Source: Thiodiazotropha sp040506775 (GTDB lineage Bacteria; Pseudomonadota; Gammaproteobacteria; Chromatiales; Chromatiaceae). Taken from it: a stretch of 64,000 nucleotides of DNA. Each line of letters opens with the position of its first letter. The first letter of the stretch is position 1. Both the position numbers and the translations under genes were made by a program. Shown here one piece after another: positions 8,615-17,022 of the stretch. The notes beneath the pieces are model-generated. The model did no database searches. It was not told where the DNA came from and saw nothing but the letters and a program-made list of their open reading frames with translations. The stretch lies in NCBI GenBank assembly GCA_040506775.1, contig JBEVWC010000002.1:715034-779033 (forward strand), written 5' to 3'.

Positions 8615-9484
8615 TCAGGGTGTCTCGTTCACGGATATGGGTTCGGATTCCGCATCTTCACCACGCTTGATCACCAGTTCAACCCGGCGGTTCTTGGCAC
8701 GTCCCTCCGGGGTATCGTTGGCCTCCAACGGCTGCGAATCGGCATAGCCCTGAATCAAAAACCGGTTCGGATCCAGATCCGCATTGCTCAGCATGGCATG
8801 TACCACGGTCACCGCCCGGGCAGACGAGAGTTCCCAGTTGGAACGGAAGCGTTTGGTCGAAATCGGGATATTGTCGGTGTGCCCCGCAACGATGATTTTA
8901 CCGGGCGTTTTGGCGATCACCTCGGTGATCTTCGAGATCACTTCGAAGAACTGGGGATTGAGATTGGCCCGCCCTGAGGGAAACGACCCCTTTTCCTGGA
9001 TCCGGATGATGATGTTGGTCGATTCGGTCTCCACATCGATCACCCCCTCGGCGATCTCCTCCTCCAGCATCCGCTTCAACTCCGCCGCCTGCTCCTTCAC
9101 CTCTCGTTCCAACTCGGCCTGCATGGCTGCCTTGGCCTCGTCGATGTTCACGTTAGTGTCCTGCTGTGTCTCGCGCTCCAGGAACTCCTGCTCAGCCTCG
9201 CTGGTGATCTGGCGGATGTCGTCCACGATGGTCGGCTCAGGTTTGCCGGGACTGAACTCCTGCATGATCACGCTGGTGCCCTTGACCACTTCCACTGCGG
9301 GAATCTCCCGCTGCACACCGAAGGCGTCTTTCATAGACTCAGCCATCTTCTTGAATCGCTGGGCATCCACCTCGGCAAAAGAGAGCAGCAGTACAAAAAA
9401 GCACATCAGCAGCGACATGAGGTCGGCGAAAGTGGCCAACCAGGCCGGTAGTCCTGCATCGCATTTGGGGCATTCGTCTGCCAT
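8615..9484 (-). CDS. pomB: flagellar motor stator protein, PomB/MotB type
   Basis: A 289-residue stator subunit. A single membrane span at about 17-38 follows a short Cys-containing N-terminus; the TFADLMSLLMCFFVLLLSF segment, with ion-carrying D21, is nearly identical to Vibrio PomB rather than E. coli MotB, suggesting Na+ coupling. A long acidic coiled-coil-like linker (about 70-150) leads to the OmpA-type peptidoglycan-binding domain (about 160-280), with AGHTDN and NRRVEL motifs. It anchors the stator to the cell wall. It lies three bases after pomA. Assignment to PomB is by similarity; ion choice is an inference. Confidence 0.92.
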   Translation of the reverse strand: MADECPKCDAGLPAWLATFADLMSLLMCFFVLLLSFAEVDAQRFKKMAESMKDAFGVQREIPAVEVVKGTSVIMQEFSPGKPEPTIVDDIRQITSEAEQEFLERETQQDTNVNIDEAKAAMQAELEREVKEQAAELKRMLEEEIAEGVIDVETESTNIIIRIQEKGSFPSGRANLNPQFFEVISKITEVIAKTPGKIIVAGHTDNIPISTKRFRSNWELSSARAVTVVHAMLSNADLDPNRFLIQGYADSQPLEANDTPEGRAKNRRVELVIKRGEDAESEPISVNETP

Positions 9485-9487
9485 GGA

Positions 9488-10246
9488 TCAGGATTCCTGG
9501 GTGGGTCGCTTGCCGGTCGGCAGGTAGGTGCTCAGGAGTTGTTCCAGAACGCGTGGATTCATGCCTTCCTGAATGCCCGAGATGGTCTCGATGATCAGTG
9601 ACTTGTTGGTCTTTTCCATGCTGCTGGCACGCGCCAGTTTGTCCGCGATCGGTTGGGCAAATGCGTTGGCAATGACCGCCCCGTAGAGGGTGGTCAGAAG
9701 AGCCACCGCCATGGCAGGTCCGATACTCGCCGGATCGGACATGTTGGCGAGCATCTGCACCAGGCCCACCAGGGTGCCGATCATCCCCATAGCCGGGGCC
9801 ATGACCGCCATGTTCTTGAACATGGTCTGGCCCACTTCGTGACGTTGAATCGTCAGGTCGATGTCCTTGGTCAGCAGTTTGTTGACCAGCACCGGATCGT
9901 GGCCGTCCACGCACAGGCCGATACCGGTTTTGAGAAACGGGTTGGTGATTTCCTGTCCTTCGAGTGCCAGGAGTCCGTTCTTACGGGCGATATCCGCCAG
10001 TTCCACGGCCTCCGCGATGAGTTTCTTCGGATCGTCGGTCTTGTAGAAGAAGGCCTTGAGGCCAATGCTGAAGGAGCCAAGAAAATCCCCCAGAGTGAAC
10101 TGCATCAGGGTTACCATGAAGGTTCCGCCCACAACGATCAGCACGGATGGGACGTTGACGAACAACATCACATCGCCACCCGAGGCGATCGCCCCGATGA
10201 TGATGCCAAAACCACCCAATAAACCAACGAGTGTTGCGATATCCAC
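9488..10246 (-). CDS. pomA: flagellar motor stator protein, PomA/MotA type
   Basis: A 252-residue membrane protein with four expected spans: about 3-21, 30-50, 150-172 and 184-204. The opening MDIATLVGLLGGFGIIIGAI and the GMIGTLVGLVQMLANM segment match the PomA branch. The cytoplasmic loop carries the charged residues that contact FliG. With the adjacent pomB it forms the ion-conducting, torque-generating stator around the flagellar rotor. It is the first gene of the minus-strand pomA-pomB-pilZ unit. No other flagellar genes lie in the window, as is usual for stator loci separated from the main flagellar cluster. Confidence 0.93.
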   Translation of the reverse strand: MDIATLVGLLGGFGIIIGAIASGGDVMLFVNVPSVLIVVGGTFMVTLMQFTLGDFLGSFSIGLKAFFYKTDDPKKLIAEAVELADIARKNGLLALEGQEITNPFLKTGIGLCVDGHDPVLVNKLLTKDIDLTIQRHEVGQTMFKNMAVMAPAMGMIGTLVGLVQMLANMSDPASIGPAMAVALLTTLYGAVIANAFAQPIADKLARASSMEKTNKSLIIETISGIQEGMNPRVLEQLLSTYLPTGKRPTQES

Positions 10247-10444
10247 CTGTCTACCCCGCGCCTCCGCTACCAGGTCCCCGGATAGATTCTGGAAACCCTG
10301 CCCGGGAGGTCGTGATTGTTGTCTGAGCGAAACTTTGATCTGCTTGGTTTAGCGGTCAAAACCAGGCAAACTTTAATTCCCCCCAATGATCGGGAACGCC
10401 TGGTAATCCGCGTTTCCTAAGTGTCTGAAGCAACTCACCAGATC

Positions 10445-11296
10445 ATGAAAAACATGGAAAAAAGCATACTGATTACCGGGTGTTCCAGCGGTATTGGACA
10501 GACAGTGGCCAGCGGCTTACGAGAGCGGGGCTATCGGGTTTTCGCCACAGCGCGCAAGCCACAGGATGTAGCGGATCTGGAGCAGCAGGGGTATGAGACC
10601 TGCCTGCTGGATTTACGCGACAGCGCCAGCATTGCCTCGGCCCTGGATCATGTACTGGAACGTACCCAGGGCAATCTCTTTGCACTGTTCAATAACGGCG
10701 CTTACGGCCAGCCGGGCGCGGTGGAGGATCTGACACGGGAAGCGCTACGGGAGCAATTCGAGACCAATCTTTTCGGCTGGCATGAACTCACCTGTCAGGT
10801 GATACCTGTGATGCGCCGTCAGGGTTATGGACGGATCATTCAGAACAGTTCGATACTCGGCTACATGACCCTGCCCTATCGTGGCGCCTATGTGGCCAGC
10901 AAGTACGCACTCGAGGGCCTGTCGGACACCCTGCGCCTGGAGTTGGCCGGCAGCGGGATTCATGTGGTGCTGATCGAACCCGGACCCATTGAAAGCCGCT
11001 TCCGCGCCAACGCCCTGGCCAAGTGGCGGGAACACGTCGACCCGGAACAGTCGTTTCACCGGGACCACTACCTGTCGATGCTCGAGCGTTTGCGCAAACC
11101 AGGCCCCGCAGCACCCTTCACCCTGCCTCCCGAAGCGGTACTGAAGAAAGTCATCCATGCCCTGGAGAGCCCGCGTCCCAGAATCCGCTACCCGGTCACC
11201 TTTCCCGCACACCTGTTTGCCCTGTTGCGCCGCATCCTGACCGGACGCGGCATGGATCGCGTGCTGATGCGGGTCTCAGGTAGCGGGCGTCGCTGA
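10445..11296 (+). CDS. short-chain dehydrogenase/reductase
   Basis: A 283-residue classical SDR. TGCSSGIG near the N-terminus binds the cofactor, NNGAYG follows beta-4, and the catalytic Y-x3-K is seen in YVASKYALEG with the upstream Ser in NSSILG. The EPGPIES motif after beta-6 and the C-terminal extension resemble the YbbO/DHRS-type subgroup acting on retinol- or steroid-like or simple aldehyde substrates; the true substrate is unknown. ATG at 10445 or 10454 is the likely start; a GTG at 10421 would add an unlikely leader. It is transcribed alone, divergent from pomA. Confidence 0.85.
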   Translation: MKNMEKSILITGCSSGIGQTVASGLRERGYRVFATARKPQDVADLEQQGYETCLLDLRDSASIASALDHVLERTQGNLFALFNNGAYGQPGAVEDLTREALREQFETNLFGWHELTCQVIPVMRRQGYGRIIQNSSILGYMTLPYRGAYVASKYALEGLSDTLRLELAGSGIHVVLIEPGPIESRFRANALAKWREHVDPEQSFHRDHYLSMLERLRKPGPAAPFTLPPEAVLKKVIHALESPRPRIRYPVTFPAHLFALLRRILTGRGMDRVLMRVSGSGRR

Positions 11297-11425
11297 ACCC
11301 AGTCCCCGCATGCTCCAGAGCGGGTGTGGTGGATGACCGATTGCCACAAAGCGCACCGGTTGAAGCCCCGCACCGATCTGTGACATGATCCCTGACCCTT
11401 GAAGTTATCACCACTGATCCATGCC

Positions 11426-12061
11426 ATGACCAAAGAGATACCCGTCCCAACCGAGATCAATCTGCATCAGAAATCCCGTATTCTGGCCCTGACCTTCTCA
11501 GATGGCGCCAGTTTCGAGCTGCCTTGCGAGTATCTCAGGGTCTTTTCCACGGCGGCGGAGGTCAAGGCAAGCCATACACCGGTCACCGGAAAGGAGACCG
11601 TGAATATCGAGCGTATCGAACCCCAGGGCCAGTACGCGATACGGCTGGTATTTGACGATGGGCATGACACCGGCATCTTTTCCTGGGAAACCCTGTACCA
11701 GATGGGTAAGAACCGGGAGCAAAACTGGAATCGCTACCTGGAGAAGCTCGAGGCCATGGGCTATGCCCGGCGGGACGACACGCAACAGCAGCGGCGGGTC
11801 AAAATATTCTATTTCTCCTGGCTGGCGAACAAAACCGGGAAAGAGTACGAAGAGCTGGACCTGCCGCCGTCGGTGAAATCCATTGGCGAACTGTTGAAAC
11901 TGCTGGCCATGCGTCGACCGGGTATTGCCCCGGTATTCGATGAGACTCTGCTGCGACCGACCATCAACAAGCAGTTCGCAGAGATGTTCACGCTGCTGGA
12001 GGATGGCGACGAAGTTGCTCTGGTCCCCAACCGACCCACGCCTCCTGCAACGGAAATATAA
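11426..12061 (+). CDS. DUF971 domain fused to a MoaD/ThiS-like domain
   Basis: A 211-residue two-domain protein. Residues about 10-115 are a DUF971 / gamma-butyrobetaine-hydroxylase-N-like module (LTFSDGASFELPCEYLRVFS ... GIFSWETLYQMG). From about 122 the chain becomes a beta-grasp MoaD-like domain (VKIFYFSWLANKTG ... LLEDGDEVALVPN). Working MoaD or ThiS proteins end in Gly-Gly; this one instead continues VALVPNRPTPPATEI, so it cannot form a thiocarboxylate by the usual route. Stand-alone DUF971 proteins occur near Fe-S/Mrp and ubiquinone genes. I take ATG 11426 rather than a TTG at 11399. The combined role is unknown. Confidence 0.8.
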   Translation: MTKEIPVPTEINLHQKSRILALTFSDGASFELPCEYLRVFSTAAEVKASHTPVTGKETVNIERIEPQGQYAIRLVFDDGHDTGIFSWETLYQMGKNREQNWNRYLEKLEAMGYARRDDTQQQRRVKIFYFSWLANKTGKEYEELDLPPSVKSIGELLKLLAMRRPGIAPVFDETLLRPTINKQFAEMFTLLEDGDEVALVPNRPTPPATEI

Positions 12062-12113
12062 TTCTGCTAATCGCGCCAGACCGCGCAAGCAATCAGGATG
12101 CGGCCCGCGACTG

Positions 12114-13073
12114 TCAGTTCAGATTGAAGGTCAGGGTTTGCGGTTGACCGTTGCGGATGATCTCCACCTGCAGGCTCTGGGCGTCTTTCAGTTTATCCAC
12201 CAGCTGCAGGGCCTCCCTGTCGTTGGTCAGAGGGATACCATTGACTGAAGTCACCAGATCGGAGGGGCGGACTCCGAGCTGATTGTAGAGCGCCCGGTTT
12301 TTCTGCGGAAGAATCCGATACCCCTTCATGCCGTCCCGGGACTTGACCGGTACGAACCGCACATGCTCGAAGATCTTCAAAGGTTCTTCCCGGATCATGT
12401 CCCGGTACTCACTCAAACTGACACTCTCCGCCGGTTGTGTCTGAACGCCGGGACCAAATCCTTCCTTGCGGGGTTGCACCACACGGGCGGGCTGGTCACG
12501 AACCGGCTCGACCACCCGGCTGTTATCCACTTTGGGGAAACGCAGCACTTCCGATTCACCCTTGCGAAGCAGAACAACCCGATCGTTGAACACCGCCTGG
12601 AGGGTAACCCCGGACATGATCGCACTGCCGACCTTGTAGTACTTTTGCACCGAACCCGATGTCCCGATAATCGCCGCACCCTCTTCCGGTTTTTCTGCCA
12701 CGAAGACGCCGTGCAACGTCAGATTGAGACGGGTTTCAGGCGCTTTGGTATCAACTTTCTGCGCTACGGGTTTACTCGCCGCATCACCGAACAGGTGGAG
12801 ACTTGCCAGCCTCGACAGCTGCTGACGATCCGAGGACGATGTCTGGGGCAGTACGGAGTTCGCTGGACCACTCGGCGTCACCTGATAGGGTGTTTCCGGT
12901 ACCGGAATCAGTCCCCAGGTGAGCTGTGATGCCTGCCAGCTGATCAGCAACACGAATAACAGGGCAATCAGTTTCGGAAGCTGCCCTGAAACAAAGCTCT
13001 CCACCCACTTCGGTGAGGATTTTCCGGCCATCCAGCCGTCGAATAAGGATTGAGCCTGTGTCGTTATGTTCAT
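12114..13073 (-). CDS. gspC: type II secretion system protein C-like (GspC)
   Basis: A 319-residue protein with an N-terminal cytoplasmic segment, one membrane span at about 34-52, a periplasmic homology region (about 80-180, with the LFG and LNLTLHGVF motifs typical of GspC) and a C-terminal PDZ domain at about 230-318 (LGVRPSDLVTSVNGIPL). GspC links the inner-membrane platform to the secretin GspD. No other gsp gene is adjacent: dedD lies 39 bases upstream and the next gene downstream is convergent. It may belong to a scattered type II system, as in some gammaproteobacteria where gspC and gspD sit apart from the rest. Confidence 0.84.
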   Translation of the reverse strand: MNITTQAQSLFDGWMAGKSSPKWVESFVSGQLPKLIALLFVLLISWQASQLTWGLIPVPETPYQVTPSGPANSVLPQTSSSDRQQLSRLASLHLFGDAASKPVAQKVDTKAPETRLNLTLHGVFVAEKPEEGAAIIGTSGSVQKYYKVGSAIMSGVTLQAVFNDRVVLLRKGESEVLRFPKVDNSRVVEPVRDQPARVVQPRKEGFGPGVQTQPAESVSLSEYRDMIREEPLKIFEHVRFVPVKSRDGMKGYRILPQKNRALYNQLGVRPSDLVTSVNGIPLTNDREALQLVDKLKDAQSLQVEIIRNGQPQTLTFNLN

Positions 13074-13112
13074 TTTGAGTATTCCAGCCGCTTGATGGTC
13101 CCTTGCCTGCGG

Positions 13113-13697
13113 TTACGGATAGCGCATCAACTTGGGTTTGAGCTTGAACTCTTTTTTAATTTTTTCAACCATCTGTTGCGCTAATCTGTGATCGACCTCA
13201 GGTCCTACCCGCACCCGGTAGTGGGTCTTGCCATCAACACGGGCGGTCTCCAGCTGAGCCGGCAGACTGGCCTTGCGCAGATCCTCCACCAGTTTTCGGG
13301 CATTGTCCTCACGAGTCAGACTGACTACCTGAATCATCCAGGCGCTGGGTGATGGGCGTGTGGCATCATCAACCGGTGGTTTCGCATTTTGACTCGCGCT
13401 CACTGCCGGTTTGACATCGACCGGGGTCTCAGGCGGAGCCACAGGCTCAGCTGGCTTAGGCTTAGGCGCAGGTGCCGCGACTGCCACAGGGGGTTCCACA
13501 GGACGGGGGGTTTCCGGCGCGGGTTGCGGATTTCTTGGTTCGACCCGGAATGGCAGTGGTTTTACCGGAAGGCTGTGGTCCGAGACAATCTGCTGGTCGA
13601 CCGGCTCTTCGATCAGCATCGGTACAAAGATCACGATCAGTGCCACCAACACCGCACCGCCCAGGAGTCTCTGTTTCAGTCTCTCGTCCAGACTCAT
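13113..13697 (-). CDS. dedD: SPOR-domain cell-division protein (DedD-like)
   Basis: A 194-residue protein: short cytoplasmic N-terminus (MSLDERLKQRLLGG), a single span at about 12-28, a long Pro/Ala/Val-rich periplasmic linker (about 40-115) and a C-terminal SPOR domain (about 118-194, beginning WMIQVVSLTREDNARKLV). SPOR domains bind denuded septal peptidoglycan, so the protein should localise to the division site. Position downstream of folC is the conserved dedD location. The genes that normally follow it, cvpA and purF, are not here; gspC takes their place. Confidence 0.86.
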   Translation of the reverse strand: MSLDERLKQRLLGGAVLVALIVIFVPMLIEEPVDQQIVSDHSLPVKPLPFRVEPRNPQPAPETPRPVEPPVAVAAPAPKPKPAEPVAPPETPVDVKPAVSASQNAKPPVDDATRPSPSAWMIQVVSLTREDNARKLVEDLRKASLPAQLETARVDGKTHYRVRVGPEVDHRLAQQMVEKIKKEFKLKPKLMRYP

Positions 13698-13893
13698 CCT
13701 ACTTAGGTATCCTGTTATGCCGCTCTGACAAGTAATCGATCGCCACGTGTGTGACAGTTATCCGGCAGTATACCAGCATTCTTCGTTGTGACAGGCATGC
13801 TGGGCCAGGGATTGACCTGATGACTCAGACATCGAGTTGCTGAAGTGCATGGATTGCTGCACCCAAGCGGTCAAAACAGGCACACGGGTTACT

Positions 13894-15171
13894 TCAGGGA
13901 GCCGCTTGTACCAACAGGTCCAGTGCCGCGCCTACCACCAGGAAGGAGCCGAAAACCAGGATCAGATCCTCTGGCGCCGCAGTCTGGCGAGCGGCATCCA
14001 AGGCTTCGGCCACATCGCGATGACAGGAGACCGATGCTCCCGTCCCGATCTCACTGAGCAGTCTGGCCAACTGTGCGGCCTCCCTGCCCCGGCTACCTGC
14101 CAGATCCACGAGAAACCAGTCATCCACTTCGGCATTGAGTTGAGTCAGTATGCTGCGCGCATCCTTGTCCTGGAGCAGTCCTACCAGGGCATGCACCCGG
14201 CCGGGCCAATCGAGCGACTGAAGATAGCGGCTGAGTATGTCCACAGCCTGGGGATTGTGGGCCACATCGAGCAGCAGGCTTGGTGCGCCGGAAATCAGTT
14301 GCAGGCGCCCGTCCAGGCTGACCTGACGCAGGCCTTCTGACACCTGCTCCCAGGTCACCGGAAGGCGGCCCTGAAGCAATCGGGTTGCCATCACCACGGC
14401 ACTGGCGTTGAGCACCTGACCCGCGCCCCGGAGATTCGAATCCGGAAGACATACTCCGCTGCTGCGCCCCTGAAACCAGACCCAACCCTGTTGCACTGTT
14501 TCAGCATGAAAATCTCGCCCGGCCAGATACTCCCGGGCCTGGATTGAACGGGCATGGGTGAGAACCGACTCAGGCATCTGCGGATCCCCCAGCACCACCG
14601 GTCGTCCGGGGCGCATGATCCCGGCCTTTTCCCGCCCGATCTGCTGACGATCGTTGCCCAGCCAGTCGCAATGATCCAGATCGACCGTGGTGATCAGGGC
14701 CAGATCGGGATCCACGATGTTTACCGCGTCCAGGCGTCCGCCCAAACCGACTTCGAGGATCAGCAGATCCAGATCGGCTTCGGCAAACAGCAGCAGCGCC
14801 GCCAGGGTGCCGAACTCAAAATAGGTCAGAGGGATATCTTCACGGGCCTGATCGATGCGCTGAAAGGCCTGACAGAGCGCTTCATCGGTGGCGTTTTCAC
14901 CGTTGAGACGCACCCGCTCGTTGTAGCGAAGGAGATGGGGTGAGGTGTAACAGCCGACCCGGTAACCGGCCTGACGGTAGATGGTCTCCAGCAGCGCCAC
15001 GCAGGATCCCTTGCCGTTGGTGCCCGCCACGGTGATCACCGCAGCGCTTAACCCATCTGCGTGGAGTCTCTTCCACACCCGGGACACCCGGGTCAGACCG
15101 AGTTCGATCTCCTTCGGGTGCAGGGTCGATTGCCAGTCGAGCCACTCATCCAGGGTGTTGAAGCGCATCAA
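13894..15171 (-). CDS. folC: bifunctional dihydrofolate synthase / folylpolyglutamate synthase
   Basis: A 425-residue Mur-ligase-family enzyme. The P-loop G50-TNGKGS-56 is intact, the LTYFEFGTLAALLLF and DLDHCDWLG motifs of FolC follow, and the C-terminal glutamate-ligase domain includes LLLDVAHNPQAV. It adds glutamate to dihydropteroate and then extends the gamma-glutamyl tail of reduced folates in the cytosol. It starts 37 bases after the accD stop, within the conserved accD-folC-dedD run. With nudB at 4.5 kb it is the second folate gene in the window, though not linked. Confidence 0.97.
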   Translation of the reverse strand: MMRFNTLDEWLDWQSTLHPKEIELGLTRVSRVWKRLHADGLSAAVITVAGTNGKGSCVALLETIYRQAGYRVGCYTSPHLLRYNERVRLNGENATDEALCQAFQRIDQAREDIPLTYFEFGTLAALLLFAEADLDLLILEVGLGGRLDAVNIVDPDLALITTVDLDHCDWLGNDRQQIGREKAGIMRPGRPVVLGDPQMPESVLTHARSIQAREYLAGRDFHAETVQQGWVWFQGRSSGVCLPDSNLRGAGQVLNASAVVMATRLLQGRLPVTWEQVSEGLRQVSLDGRLQLISGAPSLLLDVAHNPQAVDILSRYLQSLDWPGRVHALVGLLQDKDARSILTQLNAEVDDWFLVDLAGSRGREAAQLARLLSEIGTGASVSCHRDVAEALDAARQTAAPEDLILVFGSFLVVGAALDLLVQAAP

Positions 15172-15208
15172 CGGTTACCGGCTGACGTGGTTCCGCGTTA
15201 CGCCCGAC

Positions 15209-16078
15209 TCAGGCCCGGGGTTTGTTGATCAGAATGCTCAGCAGGTCCGCCATGCGGTCACGCATGTCACGCCGATCGATGATCATGTCAATGGCGCCAT
15301 GTTCGAGCAGGAACTCACTGCGCTGAAAGCCTTCCGGCAGCTTTTCCCGCACCGTTTGCTCAATCACCCTGGGACCGGCGAAACCGATCAGGGCATTGGG
15401 CTCAGCCACGTTGATGTCGCCAAGCATGGCGAGACTGGCGGAGACACCCCCCATGGTCGGGTCGGTCATCACCGAGATGAACGGCAGGCCGCGCTTCTGC
15501 AGACGTTCCAATGCCGCACTGGTCTTCGCCATCTGCATCAGGGAATAGAGGGATTCCTGCATGCGCGCACCGCCACTGGCGGAGAAGCAGACCAGTGGGG
15601 TGTGACGTTCCAGGGCCATGTTGACCGCACGAACGAAACGCTCCCCCACCACGGACCCCATCGAGCCGCCCATGAAGCCGAATTCGAAGGCGGCCACGAC
15701 CAGGTCGATACCCTTGAGCTGTCCCCGCATGACCACCAGGGCATCCTTTTCTCCGGAGCTCTTCTGCGCCTGTGCAAGGCGTTCCTTGTACTTCTTGCTG
15801 TCCTTGAATTTAAGGGGATCCATGGACTCCAGATTACCCCCGATCTCCTCCTGGGGTTCCGGATCCAGGAAGGTCTCAATGCGCCGCCGGGCACTGATCC
15901 GATTGTGGAAGTTGCATTTGGGGCACACATCCAGATTCCTTTCCATCTCTGCCCGGTAGAGGATCGCGCTGCAGCCGGGACATTTGGCCCACAGGCCTTC
16001 CGGTACCGCGCGTTTATGCCCGCCATCCGTGCGGATGCGGCTGGGCATCAGTTTTTCGAACCAACTCATCGATGTCAT
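15209..16078 (-). CDS. accD: acetyl-CoA carboxylase carboxyltransferase beta subunit
   Basis: A 289-residue AccD. The N-terminal Cys4 zinc finger C33-x2-C36 ... C52-x2-C55 is complete, and the carboxyltransferase crotonase-like fold follows, with the SASGGARMQE and MTDPTMGGVSAS oxyanion-hole motifs. With AccA it transfers CO2 from biotin to acetyl-CoA to make malonyl-CoA. Two starts are possible: ATG 16078 (with AAGG five bases upstream) or ATG 16069, which gives the common MSWFEKL N-terminus. It is separated from trpA by 134 bases holding a hairpin. Confidence 0.97.
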   Translation of the reverse strand: MTSMSWFEKLMPSRIRTDGGHKRAVPEGLWAKCPGCSAILYRAEMERNLDVCPKCNFHNRISARRRIETFLDPEPQEEIGGNLESMDPLKFKDSKKYKERLAQAQKSSGEKDALVVMRGQLKGIDLVVAAFEFGFMGGSMGSVVGERFVRAVNMALERHTPLVCFSASGGARMQESLYSLMQMAKTSAALERLQKRGLPFISVMTDPTMGGVSASLAMLGDINVAEPNALIGFAGPRVIEQTVREKLPEGFQRSEFLLEHGAIDMIIDRRDMRDRMADLLSILINKPRA

Positions 16079-16167
16079 CTACCTTAAGTGAGAATCATGG
16101 CCCAGCATCCGCGATGGTTCCCGATCATACGAGATCAGGATCAAGCACCACCGGACTGTGGCCGGTT

Positions 16168-16203
16168 GCCGCATCACCCGGGGGTGATCCGCGGCGTTTT
16201 TTT
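16168..16203 (+). terminator. intrinsic-terminator-like hairpin pointing against trpA
   Basis: GCCGCATCACC and GGTGATCCGCGGC can pair across a CGGG loop, with one bulged C, and are followed on the plus strand by a run of seven T (16197-16203). The T tract lies on the plus strand, ten bases from the trpA stop, so it would stop transcripts entering trpA antisense. For minus-strand transcripts the same hairpin sits between trpA and accD but lacks a U tract. Confidence 0.5.
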
Positions 16204-16212
16204 CAGACCGAT

Positions 16213-17022
16213 TCAGGCCTCTGCATCCAGGGCCTGGCGCATGGAGGCCAGCAGTTCCCGGAGTGACGCGCCGATCTTTTCCGGTTCATCCGACAAGGCC
16301 TCGACCCGTGAAACCAGGGCGCTGCCCACCACCACGGCATCCGCCATCCGGCCCACGGCAGCGGCGGTTTCCGCATCCTTGATGCCGAATCCCACGCCGA
16401 CCGGCAGGGTGGTGTGATTGCGCACCTGATCCAGATGCCGCTCGAGATCCTGCAGATCGAGATGGCTGGCACCGGTCACACCCTTTACCGACACATAGTA
16501 GACGAAGCCACCGGACAGGTCACAGATCCGCTGGATCCGCTCCTCCGTGCTGGTGGGCGCAATCAGGTAGATCTGGTCCAGACCCCGGGCCTTCAGAATA
16601 CCCTGCAGCCCCTCGCCCTCCTCGGGTGGTACATCCACGATCAATACGCCATCCACGCCCGCCTCGGCAGCCCGCTCGGCAAAGGTCTCATAGCCCATGA
16701 TCTCGACTGGATTCAGGTAACCCATCAGAATCACCGGGGTCTCACCATCGAGCAGGCGAAAGCGCCTCACCATCTCCAGTACATCGTTGAGGCTGACGTG
16801 ATATTCCAACGCCCGTTCACTGGCCCTTTGTATCACAGGTCCATCGGCCATCGGATCGGAGAACGGCACTCCGAGTTCGATGATGTCCGCCCCGGCAGAG
16901 ACCAGATCCTGCATCAGGTCCACGGTGATCTCCGGTAAAGGATCTCCGGCGGTGATATAAGGGATCAGGGCGGTTCTGCCCTGTTGCTTGAGCTGTGCAA
17001 ATCTCTGGGCGAGCAGACTCAT
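16213..17022 (-). CDS. trpA: tryptophan synthase alpha subunit
   Basis: A 269-residue TIM barrel. The catalytic residues E49 and D60 of the Salmonella enzyme fall at the same positions here (DIIELGVPFSDPMADGP). It splits indole-3-glycerol phosphate and passes indole through a tunnel to TrpB. Its start overlaps the trpB stop by four bases, ensuring coupled, equimolar synthesis. Length is normal for the family. Confidence 0.98.
   Translation of the reverse strand: MSLLAQRFAQLKQQGRTALIPYITAGDPLPEITVDLMQDLVSAGADIIELGVPFSDPMADGPVIQRASERALEYHVSLNDVLEMVRRFRLLDGETPVILMGYLNPVEIMGYETFAERAAEAGVDGVLIVDVPPEEGEGLQGILKARGLDQIYLIAPTSTEERIQRICDLSGGFVYYVSVKGVTGASHLDLQDLERHLDQVRNHTTLPVGVGFGIKDAETAAAVGRMADAVVVGSALVSRVEALSDEPEKIGASLRELLASMRQALDAEA

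Noticed and set aside
14981..16087. 368-codon open frame opposite accD and folC
   Set aside because: Antisense to two certain genes, spanning their junction, with no domain.
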